Shown: positions 31,900 through 38,182 of the stretch, piece by piece | How the letters are laid out: every line of letters begins with the position of its first letter | Position numbering within the stretch: the first letter of the stretch is position 1 | Origin: Rhodospirillales bacterium 69-11 | GTDB taxonomy: Bacteria; Pseudomonadota; Alphaproteobacteria; Acetobacterales; Acetobacteraceae | DNA length: 38,182 bases | NCBI GenBank assembly: GCA_001898425.1 | Contig: MKTV01000038.1 | Coordinates: forward strand, 87,217 to 125,398 | Reading direction: 5' to 3' | The notes under the pieces: generated by a model | The model's input: only the letters and a program-made list of their open reading frames with translations | What the model was told of the DNA's origin: nothing | The model's database searches: none | Position numbers and translations under genes: made by a program

Positions 31900-33595
31900 G
31901 TTCCTGCGCCATCCAGCCGCGCATGATCGTCAGTGTCTCCTGCGGATGCTTGTCGACCAGTTCGGCCAGCTTCCGCAGGGAGGACGCGCGCATCTGGCCC
32001 TCGATCTGCGAGATGTTGACCATGCTTTCGTCCTCCAGCAGCGCGTTGGGCACGCCGCCGGGCATCCCGGCCTGGCCTGCGGCGCCGGGCAGCGCGGGAA
32101 GTCCGGCCGCGGCCGAACCGCCGCCCAGGGCCGGTGCCCCCGCCGCGAGGTCGTTCGGACCGGCGAGGGCCAGAGTCCCGTTCGGCCCGGCCAGCGCCGC
32201 GTGCGCCGGGGACAGCGTCGTGAGCCGCGCCACCATCGGGCGCAGCACGAGCAGCAGCGCGAGCAGCGCGATCACGCCGAACAGCGCGGTCTGCGCGAGA
32301 TGCAGCACGTCCGGCTTCTCGAGCTTCAGGCCGAACAGGCCGGCGCTGTCGGGCGAGGGTTCGTCCGCGGCGAAGCGCATGCTGACCACCTCCACGTGGT
32401 CGCCGCGTTTCTCGTCGTAGCCGATCGCGCTGCGGACCAGGTTCGCGATCCGGTCGAGGTCCTCGGCCGGGCGCGGCTGCCATGTGCGCTTGCCGTCCGG
32501 GCCGGTCGTCTCCACCCCGTCCACCATCACCGCGAGGCTGATCCGGTCGAGCTGCGGCTGTTCCCGCAGCAAGGTGCGGACCGTGCGGCTGATCTCGTAG
32601 TTGGTGGTCTCCTCCTGCCGGTTCTCCTGCGACCCGGCGCCGTTCTGGTTGCCGGCATCCGCGTTCGGCAGGTTGTTCTGCACGGTGACGGCCTGCGCCG
32701 CCTCGGTGTTCTTGCTGTTGGCCGTCACGGTCTGGCTGGAGCGGGTCACCTGGCCGTCGGGATCGTACCGCTCCTGCGTCTCGCTCACCTTGTCGAAGTT
32801 CATCCTGACCGCTGCCTCGGCGCGGACATGGCCGGGGCCGAGGCTGCGTTCCAGCATCTCCTCCACCGCGCGGGCGAGGCGCAGTTCGGTGCCACGCCGG
32901 ATCTCCTCCCCCGTGAGGGCCGCGCTGAGCTGGCTCACCGGCTCACCGGCGCGGGCGAGGAGGTCGCCGCGCGAATCGACGATCGCGACGTTCTGCGGCC
33001 GCAGGCCGGGGACCGCCGCGGCGACCAGGTTCAGGATGGCCTGGACGCCTTCCTTGTCGAGTCGCTGCGCCCCGCTCATGGTCAGCAGCACACTGGCCTG
33101 CGCGTCCTGCCGGTCGCGCGCGAACGGCTCCCGCCGCGGCAGCACGAGGTGGACGCGGACGGCCCGCACGCCGCGCATGGCGCGGATGGTGCGCGCGAGT
33201 TCGCCTTCCAGGGCGCGGGTCTCGTTGATCTTCTGCTGGAAGTCGGTGAAGGCCAGGCTGTCGCCGCGGTCGAACAGCTCGTACCCGACCGAACCGCCCG
33301 AGGGCAGGCCGTCCCGCGCCAGCGACAGCCGCGCCTCCGCGACCTGGTCGGTCGGCACCAGCACCTGGCTTCCCTGGCCGGCGAGCCGGTAGGGGATGTG
33401 CCGGCGGGCGAGATGCTCGACCACCTGCGCCGAATCGCGCAGGTCGAGATCGCCGTAGAGCAGCGCCATCTGGTCGGTGCTGCCGGAGCGCAGCGCGAGC
33501 AGGGCGAGCAGGGTCAGCATGCCGAGGGCGACCGCCCCCAGGGCGGCCAGGCGCGCGGGGCCGAGGGCCTTGAAGCCGTCGAGCAGGGACTTCAT
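31892..33595 (-). CDS. fliF: flagellar MS-ring protein FliF
   Basis: This 567-residue inner-membrane ring protein has a first membrane span at about residues 17-37 and a second at about 435-457 ([16 protein letters not shown]). A large periplasmic part lies between them, including the YscJ-like ring-building domain (R-H-I-P-Y-R-L ... [18 protein letters not shown]). The cytoplasmic end, [10 protein letters not shown], contacts FliG. The start codon is preceded by GGGGGGA. It is the first gene of the flagellar operon. The 195-bp gap upstream holds a tandem repeat at its far end and no sigma-54 -24/-12 site that I could find. Confidence 0.96.
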   Translation of the reverse strand: MKSLLDGFKALGPARLAALGAVALGMLTLLALLALRSGSTDQMALLYGDLDLRDSAQVVEHLARRHIPYRLAGQGSQVLVPTDQVAEARLSLARDGLPSGGSVGYELFDRGDSLAFTDFQQKINETRALEGELARTIRAMRGVRAVRVHLVLPRREPFARDRQDAQASVLLTMSGAQRLDKEGVQAILNLVAAAVPGLRPQNVAIVDSRGDLLARAGEPVSQLSAALTGEEIRRGTELRLARAVEEMLERSLGPGHVRAEAAVRMNFDKVSETQERYDPDGQVTRSSQTVTANSKNTEAAQAVTVQNNLPNADAGNQNGAGSQENRQEETTNYEISRTVRTLLREQPQLDRISLAVMVDGVETTGPDGKRTWQPRPAEDLDRIANLVRSAIGYDEKRGDHVEVVSMRFAADEPSPDSAGLFGLKLEKPDVLHLAQTALFGVIALLALLLVLRPMVARLTTLSPAHAALAGPNGTLALAGPNDLAAGAPALGGGSAAAGLPALPGAAGQAGMPGGVPNALLEDESMVNISQIEGQMRASSLRKLAELVDKHPQETLTIMRGWMAQEHG

Positions 33596-33745
33596 CCGGT
33601 CCCCCCTGCATGTGGCGATGTGGGCTGCACGCGCCGCGGTCCTCGCTACCCGGCCTTCTGCCGTGCGGGGACAGTGACGCCTGGCGCTTACCGCCCCGTT
33701 AACGCGCCGCGGGGAAGGGCGCGATCAGGCTGCGGCGGCTCGCCC

Positions 33746-33790
33746 GGCGCGACGCCTCAGCTGGCGCGACGCCTCAGCTGGCGCGACGTA
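33746..33790. repeat. 17-bp tandem repeat at the 3' end of the response-regulator gene
   Basis: Units TCAGCTGGCGCGACGCC (33757-33773) and TCAGCTGGCGCGACGTA (33774-33790), with a partial unit before them (33746-33756), directly abut the real stop codon (TCA at 33791 on the plus strand), whose context TCAGCTCTGG resembles the unit. Each unit carries a TGA on the minus strand. Confidence 0.65.
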
Positions 33791-34561
33791 TCAGCTCTGG
33801 TCGGTCGCGACGTCCAGCCCGACGAACACGTAGCCGATCCCGCGCATCGAGCGGATCGGGTTGTGCGCGTGGAGGAAGGGGGCGAGCGCGGCGCGCACGC
33901 GCGAGACCAGGTTGTCGATCGCGCGGTCTTCCGGTCCGGTCGGCGCGCGGCGCAGGATGGCGTCGTACAGTTCGGCGCGCGACGCGGGGCGGCCGATCCG
34001 CGGGCTCAGGAAGGCGAGCAGCTCGAACTCCGTCGAGGTGAGATGCACCGGCGTGCCATCGGGTGCGAACAGCGCCCGCCGCTCCAGATCGATGCGCCAG
34101 CGCGGCCCGTCCTCGGACTCGGCCGGCTGGGCGGGCGCGGCGATGTCCGGGGCGGGCATGGCGGCGCTGCGGCGGATCACCGCGCGCAGCCGCGCCAGGA
34201 TTTCCCGCGGCGGCTGCGTCTTGACGATGAAGTCGTCGGCGCCGAGCTCGAGGCCGACGACGCGATCGGTCTGGTCGCTGTTGCCGGTCAGCAGCACGAT
34301 CCCGCCGGCGAACACCGCGCGAAGTTGGGGCAGCAGCACCAGCGCGTCCACGCCGTGCACGAACTGGTCGAGCGCCACCACGCGCGGCGCGATCTGCTGT
34401 ACCGTGTCGCACAGGCGGTCGAGACGGGAGATCCGCGTGCTGGTCAGGCCATGGTTTTGCAGGTATTCGCCGAGTTCGTCAGCGTAGCCATCCTCATCTT
34501 CGACCAGCAGCACGTCGGGAGGGACGATGCCTGTATGACTATCGGACGGCAATGGATTCAT
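33791..34561 (-). CDS. OmpR-family response regulator
   Basis: The product has 256 residues from the ATG at 34561; a GTG at 34603 in the same frame would add 14. The receiver domain has the acidic pair in V-L-L-V-E-D-E-D, phosphoacceptor Asp in V-V-A-L-D-Q-F (residue 65 from this start), and Lys in D-D-F-I-V-K-T-Q. After an Ala/Pro linker, the C-terminal winged helix shows L-T-S-T-E-F-E-L-L-A-F-L and D-N-L-V-S-R-V-R, then G-I-G-Y-V-F, the OmpR/PhoB DNA-binding pattern. It is divergent from a histidine kinase gene 106 bp away, which is the likely partner. No Shine-Dalgarno sequence decides the start; the promoter at 34637-34665 serves either. Confidence 0.9.
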   Translation of the reverse strand: MNPLPSDSHTGIVPPDVLLVEDEDGYADELGEYLQNHGLTSTRISRLDRLCDTVQQIAPRVVALDQFVHGVDALVLLPQLRAVFAGGIVLLTGNSDQTDRVVGLELGADDFIVKTQPPREILARLRAVIRRSAAMPAPDIAAPAQPAESEDGPRWRIDLERRALFAPDGTPVHLTSTEFELLAFLSPRIGRPASRAELYDAILRRAPTGPEDRAIDNLVSRVRAALAPFLHAHNPIRSMRGIGYVFVGLDVATDQS

Positions 34562-34636
34562 CCGCAGGGTGGTGCAGTTCGAAGCGATGTGGGTGACGCC
34601 CACCCCGCCTTGGCCTGCCGATCTGGACGACGCCTG

Positions 34637-34665
34637 ATTCTACAAGAGTTTCCGTTCTAGGACAA
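34637..34665 (-). promoter_or_regulatory. putative sigma-70 promoter of the response-regulator gene
   Basis: On the minus strand TTGTCC (34660-34665), a 17-bp spacer and TAGAAT (34637-34642) form a good promoter in an AT-rich patch. Transcription would start near 34630, leaving a leader of about 27 bases to the GTG or 69 to the ATG. It overlaps the ribosome-binding site (AGGA, 34659-34662) of the divergent kinase gene. Confidence 0.55.
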
Positions 34666-34667
34666 CG

Positions 34668-37262
34668 ATGCACCTGCGCAGCCTGCCGCCGCGATCGGGC
34701 CCGCATCCACCCGCCAGCGGGACCGGCACGCCCGCGGCGGCCAATCCGCCGTCGCGGCCGGAGCGAAGCTTCGCCCTGACGCGGTGGTCCGTCGTGCTCG
34801 CGCTCGTCCTGATGGTCGGCGGCGTCAGCACCGCGACCCTCCTCCTGGTCGACCGGATGGAAAGGCGGGCGGCGCACGGCATCGTCGAATACGCGCGCAT
34901 GCAGAGCCGGCTCGTGCAGGCGCAATGGACCGATGCGCTCGCCCGCATCGATGCCCTGCAGGCGATCGCCGCGCGCGTGTCGCAGGCGCAGGAAGCGGGC
35001 GAGACCGTGCGCAGCCTCCGCGAGGTGGAGGATCTGCGATCGGCGCTGACCGTCGCCGGCCCGCCGATCTCCCAGGTCTCCGGCGTCGACCTCGACGGAC
35101 GGTTGAGCTGGTCGACCCTCGCCCTCCCCGACATGCCCGTGAGCGTCGCCGACCGCGACGAGGTACGCGCGATCCTGGAAGGCGGGCTGGACCGTTCGGT
35201 GGGCGCTCCGCTCGTCGGCCGGCTCTCGGCCCGGCGCACGATCCGGTTCGGCCGCGCCGTCCGGGACCGGGATGGGCGGCTCCTCGGCCTCACACTGGTT
35301 TCGGTGGATACGGCACGGATCGCGCATCTCGGCCTGGGGCTCGAGCAGCCCGGGCACAGCTTCATCGCGCTGCTGCGCGACGACGGACTCGTGCTCGCGC
35401 GGAGCGACGGGCAGGACGTCGGTACCGGGTCGCTCGGCATGACCGCGAACCGCCCGATGCTGGTGCCGGCGGAGGATGCATCGGCCCAGGAGGTGACCGG
35501 AACCGACGGCATCCGGCGGACCGTCGTCAGCCGCCCGGTGCCCGGCTCCGGCACCACGGTCGTGGTGGCGCTGGACGAGGAGGCGATGTTCGACGGGGTA
35601 CGGGCGCATGCGGCGCAGATGTGGCGCTGGAGCGTGCTGCTCGACCTGGCTCTCGCGGCGCTGGCCGCCCTGGTGCTGCTGCTCGAAGCGCAGTTCCGCC
35701 AGGCGCGGGGCGAACGGATGCGCCACACGGCGATCCGCGCGCAGGAGGCCCTGATCCGCGCGATCGCCGAAGAAGCGAACGATCTGTTCGCGGTGCTCGA
35801 TTCCGCCGGTCGCTTCGTCTACGTGAACCCCGCCTCGCAGGTGCTCCTGGGGGTCTCGCCGGCGGACCTGCTGGGACAGGTGGCCGGACCCTGCGTGGCG
35901 GCCGACTACCGTGCCGAGGTGCGGCAGGTGCTGCACCTGCTCGCGAATGGCGGGGCGCCCCGCCGGCTGGTCGTGCCGATGCTCCACCGCGGGACCGGCG
36001 AACATCGGTGGATGGAGGTCGAAGCCAGTCACATCACCTGGGAAGGGGCGGGACCGGCGCGGACGGAAGGCTGCTTCTTCATCGCGCGTGACGTGACGGA
36101 CCGCAAACGTGCCGAGGATGCGTTGCAGCAGGCGCGGGAAGACCTGGAGACGGTCGCGCGTGCCGGACCCGGAACACTGTACCGGATGGCCCTCGACCCG
36201 GACGGGACCCGGTCCCTGCTGTACCTCGCCAATAGCGGGCACCTGTATCTCGGGTTCAGCCACGAGGAAGCGTCGACCCCGGGGTTCTTCCGCGCGCTGC
36301 TGCATCCGGAGGACCGCGCGCGCTACGAAGCCGGGATCGCGTCGCTCCGGTCGGAAGGGCGGACCACGCTGGAATACCGGCTGCAGGACCGTGAGGGCAC
36401 GTTCCGCTGGGTGCGTGACACCTGCGTCGTGTCCGAGATCCGCGAAACGTCGCTGGTCGTCTCCGGCTACGTGCTCGACGTGGACCGGGAGCGGCGCCAG
36501 GCCGAGGCGCTGGAACAGGCGCGCCGGCTTCTGAGCCTGGGCGAGATCGCGTCGGGATTGGCGCACGAGCTGAACCAGCCGCTGGCGGCGATCGGGCTGT
36601 CGGCCGAGAACGGGCGCGCCCTGCTGGGGCGGCACGTGCCGGCGGTCGAGGCGGCGCGGGAGAAGTTCGCGCGCATCGGCACGCTCGCCACCCGCGCCTC
36701 CGCGACCATCGACAGCATGCGGGTGTTCGGGCGGGAGGGGGTGCCCCACCCGGTCGCCGTGGACCTGGCGGAGGTCGTGCGCGAGGCCATGGGGGTGATG
36801 CAGCTCCGCTTCGAGCGGGAGGGCATCGCCCCGGTGCTGGACATACCGTTCGGATTGCCGCCGGTGCGGGGCATCGCCGTGCTGCTCCAGCAGGTGGTGA
36901 TCAACCTGCTCGCGAATGCCTGCGACGCCTACCGCACCCAGGCGCCCTCCCCAGGCGGGCCGCGTCCGCTCCACATCCGCGCGGGCGTGGAGGACGGGAT
37001 GGTGTGGCTGGACGTCGCCGACCAGGCCGGCGGCATTCCCCCCGCGGTGCTGCCGCGGCTGTTCGAGCCGTTCTTCACGACGAAGTCGCATGCCGGCACG
37101 GGCCTGGGGCTCGCCGTCAGCTTCGGCATCGTCCGCCAGCTGGGTGGCAGCATCGCCGCGCGGAACGTGGATCTGGGGGCGGTGTTCCGGGTGAGCCTGC
37201 CCGTCCACGCGGCGGAGCCGGAGGTTCCGGCCGGAGACGACGCGGCGCGGACGCCCGCCTGA
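34668..37262 (+). CDS. membrane sensor histidine kinase with periplasmic domain and two PAS domains
   Basis: The product has 864 residues. A first membrane span at about 39-61 and a second at about 322-343 enclose a periplasmic sensor of about 260 residues, built like a double-Cache/PDC domain (R-D-R-D-G-R-L-L-G-L-T-L). Two PAS domains follow (about 365-480 and 490-605; the second has F-R-W-V-R-D of the PAS_3 type). The dimerisation helix has G-L-A-H-E-L-N-Q-P-L-A-A-I with the phosphorylated His near 633. The ATPase domain has N-L-L-A-N-A-C-D-A-Y near 745, D-Q-A-G-G-I-P-P and G-T-G-L-G-L-A-V-S-F-G-I-V. The H-E-L-N-Q-P-L type groups it with DctB/FixL-like kinases. AGGA before the ATG supports the start. 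It is divergent from the OmpR-type regulator and followed by a terminator. Confidence 0.92.
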   Translation: MHLRSLPPRSGPHPPASGTGTPAAANPPSRPERSFALTRWSVVLALVLMVGGVSTATLLLVDRMERRAAHGIVEYARMQSRLVQAQWTDALARIDALQAIAARVSQAQEAGETVRSLREVEDLRSALTVAGPPISQVSGVDLDGRLSWSTLALPDMPVSVADRDEVRAILEGGLDRSVGAPLVGRLSARRTIRFGRAVRDRDGRLLGLTLVSVDTARIAHLGLGLEQPGHSFIALLRDDGLVLARSDGQDVGTGSLGMTANRPMLVPAEDASAQEVTGTDGIRRTVVSRPVPGSGTTVVVALDEEAMFDGVRAHAAQMWRWSVLLDLALAALAALVLLLEAQFRQARGERMRHTAIRAQEALIRAIAEEANDLFAVLDSAGRFVYVNPASQVLLGVSPADLLGQVAGPCVAADYRAEVRQVLHLLANGGAPRRLVVPMLHRGTGEHRWMEVEASHITWEGAGPARTEGCFFIARDVTDRKRAEDALQQAREDLETVARAGPGTLYRMALDPDGTRSLLYLANSGHLYLGFSHEEASTPGFFRALLHPEDRARYEAGIASLRSEGRTTLEYRLQDREGTFRWVRDTCVVSEIRETSLVVSGYVLDVDRERRQAEALEQARRLLSLGEIASGLAHELNQPLAAIGLSAENGRALLGRHVPAVEAAREKFARIGTLATRASATIDSMRVFGREGVPHPVAVDLAEVVREAMGVMQLRFEREGIAPVLDIPFGLPPVRGIAVLLQQVVINLLANACDAYRTQAPSPGGPRPLHIRAGVEDGMVWLDVADQAGGIPPAVLPRLFEPFFTTKSHAGTGLGLAVSFGIVRQLGGSIAARNVDLGAVFRVSLPVHAAEPEVPAGDDAARTPA

Positions 37263-37423
37263 CCAGAGACGACCGGCCCGCATCCGCGTCCGGCGCGGCA
37301 CCGGCAGATCGGGCGCCGGGTGGCGGGTCGGGCGCGGAGGTCGCGGCGTCGGGCGGGAAGGTGACGGCGTTGCGCGGGAAGGTGGCGGGCGCAGGCACCT
37401 CGTGGCGGAGCGGGCCGCTGGAG

Positions 37424-37458
37424 ACGCCGGCTGCGCAGGTGCCCGCGCCGGCGTTTTC
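37424..37458 (+). terminator. intrinsic terminator-like hairpin after the histidine kinase gene
   Basis: Arms ACGCCGGC (37424-37431) and GCCGGCGT (37447-37454) have a 15-base GC-rich loop and are followed by TTTCC, giving TTTT counting the last stem base. It lies in the 231-bp gap between the kinase and the convergent RlpA-like gene. The rest of the gap is GC-rich with a small GGGAAGGTGRCGG duplication and nothing else seen. Confidence 0.5.
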
Positions 37459-37493
37459 CAGTCAGAGCGTGATCGGCCGCGCGCCGCCCGGGG

Positions 37494-38072
37494 TCAGTCG
37501 CCGGCGAGTTGCTTGGTGACCTCGGTCGCGCGGCGGATTTCCTGCGGCGAGGCGTCCGCTGCACCGGCGCCGAGCTTCACGCCGCCATCCGGCTGCGGGA
37601 CGGCGATGGGCTTCACCACGACCGGCACCACGCCCTGCTTGCCGATGTCGAGTTCCTTCGCGATGCGCGGCGTGACGTCCACGACCCGGCCATCCACGTA
37701 CGGACCGCGATCTTCCACGCGCACGGTGGCTTCCTTGCCGTTCTGCGTGTTGACCACCTTGGCCGTGGTGCCGAGCGGCAGGTTCTTGCTGGCGGCGACC
37801 GGCGCGTTCGGGTCGAGACGGCGGCCGTTCGCCATCTTCCGGTTGTTGAAATGCTTGGCGTAGTAGGAGGCGCGGCCCTTCTGCGCGCGCCCGGAATGAT
37901 CGACCGCGGTCTTCGTGCCATGCGGCGTGATCGGCGGCAGGTTATCCAGGCGCTCTGCTTCCTTCAGCGCGGCCGGTGAATCGGGCGGCGGCGCGGCGGC
38001 GATGGCGCTCGACGTCGCGAGAAAGAATCCCGTCATCAGCATCGCCACGGTCGTCGTCTGAGTCTTCCGCAT
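37494..38072 (-). CDS. secreted RlpA-like protein with double-psi beta-barrel domain
   Basis: The product has 192 residues. A Sec signal peptide covers about the first 26 residues (T-V-A-M-L-M-T-G-F-F-L-A-T-S-S-A-I-A-A-A) and has no lipobox cysteine, so unlike E. coli RlpA it is not a lipoprotein. The RlpA/DPBB domain spans about 65-150: K-G-R-A-S-Y-Y-A-K-H-F, N-R-K-M-A-N-G, A-A-S-K-N-L-P-L-G-T-T-A-K-V-V-N, V-E-D-R-G-P-Y and R-V-V-D-V-T. The Asp of V-D-V-T and the D-R-G-P motif match the catalytic site of RlpA lytic transglycosylases. There is no SPOR domain. The ATG is preceded by GGGGAG...GAGGA. It probably acts on septal or peripheral peptidoglycan. Confidence 0.88.
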   Translation of the reverse strand: MRKTQTTTVAMLMTGFFLATSSAIAAAPPPDSPAALKEAERLDNLPPITPHGTKTAVDHSGRAQKGRASYYAKHFNNRKMANGRRLDPNAPVAASKNLPLGTTAKVVNTQNGKEATVRVEDRGPYVDGRVVDVTPRIAKELDIGKQGVVPVVVKPIAVPQPDGGVKLGAGAADASPQEIRRATEVTKQLAGD

Positions 38073-38147
38073 TCCTCGTTCTCCCCGATTGTGCTGGCGA
38101 CTAGAGACGCCCTTGGCATCAAGCGGTTCCGCGTCGCGCCGAGCTTC

Positions 38148-38177
38148 GTGACTTGCGTGTCGGGCTACCGCTATATC
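38148..38177 (+). promoter_or_regulatory. possible promoter reading out of the right edge
   Basis: GTGACT (38148-38153), an 18-bp spacer and TATATC (38172-38177) resemble a promoter pointing off the right edge, perhaps for a stable RNA or gene outside the window. The TATAT is notable in this GC-rich DNA. Support is only the two hexamers. Confidence 0.25.
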
Positions 38178-38182
38178 GTCGC

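Noticed and set aside
33596-33790. sigma-54 -24/-12 promoter before fliF
   Set aside because: No TGGCAC-N5-TTGC-like match is present on the minus strand in this gap, although the operon encodes a sigma-54 activator.

Overview
The window is about 70% GC, and almost every gene in it is intact and tightly packed. It looks like a chromosomal piece of an alphaproteobacterium, most likely a member of the Acetobacteraceae/Rhodospirillales. The reasons are an FlbD-type flagellar activator encoded just upstream of FlhA, the G-T-C-A-T-G-G-C-C-G-G palindromic repeats familiar from such genomes, FCD-type GntR regulators and very GC-rich codon use. The lineage is an inference; no rRNA or tRNA gene is present to settle it.

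Left part (1-9.4 kb): a minus-strand catabolic operon runs GntR/FCD regulator, small dimethylformamidase-alpha-like protein, dimethylformamidase-large-subunit-like protein, class III aminotransferase, then a Tat-exported peptide-type ABC binding protein. A palindromic repeat pair has been inserted into the large-subunit gene and splits it into two ORFs that overlap by ATGA. Divergent from the regulator is a Tat-exported F420-dependent dehydrogenase of the glucose-6-phosphate dehydrogenase (FGD) type. It converges on a two-gene 3-oxoacid CoA-transferase operon (A then B).

Middle (9.4-18.6 kb): trmO (tRNA t6A methyltransferase) converges on a GT92/GT2-like glycosyltransferase gene that follows the ADP-heptose synthesis gene hldE. 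Divergent from hldE are a small protein with two W-Y-L...H-F...E-G-R repeats and a 1559-residue chimera (beta-sandwich repeats, degenerate GT2, GT2, GT9/heptosyltransferase), whose stop codon overlaps the start of cysQ. hldE can supply ADP-heptose and the GT9 module could use it, so this looks like a surface-glycan locus.

18.8-23.5 kb: a sugar-acid module with an IlvD/Edd dehydratase of the arabinonate type, an RraA-like aldolase-fold protein, a divergent GntR/FCD regulator, and a lone branched-chain-amino-acid-type ABC binding protein.

23.9-33.6 kb: a minus-strand flagellar basal-body operon in the order fliF, fliG, fliH, fliN, flbD, flhA, flhF, flhG. It encodes the MS ring, the switch, the export ATPase regulator, the sigma-54 activator, the export gate and the number/placement pair. 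Several genes overlap.

33.8-38.2 kb: an OmpR-type response regulator divergent from a large periplasmic-sensing histidine kinase with two PAS domains, then a convergent secreted RlpA/DPBB-fold protein. Intergenic spaces hold palindromic repeats, three different tandem repeats, convergent-gene hairpins and several promoters. Three genes have a -10-like hexamer exactly six bases before the ATG, which suggests leaderless transcripts. Genes fill the rest; only one gap exceeds 300 bases (23509-23869), and it is mostly a minisatellite.
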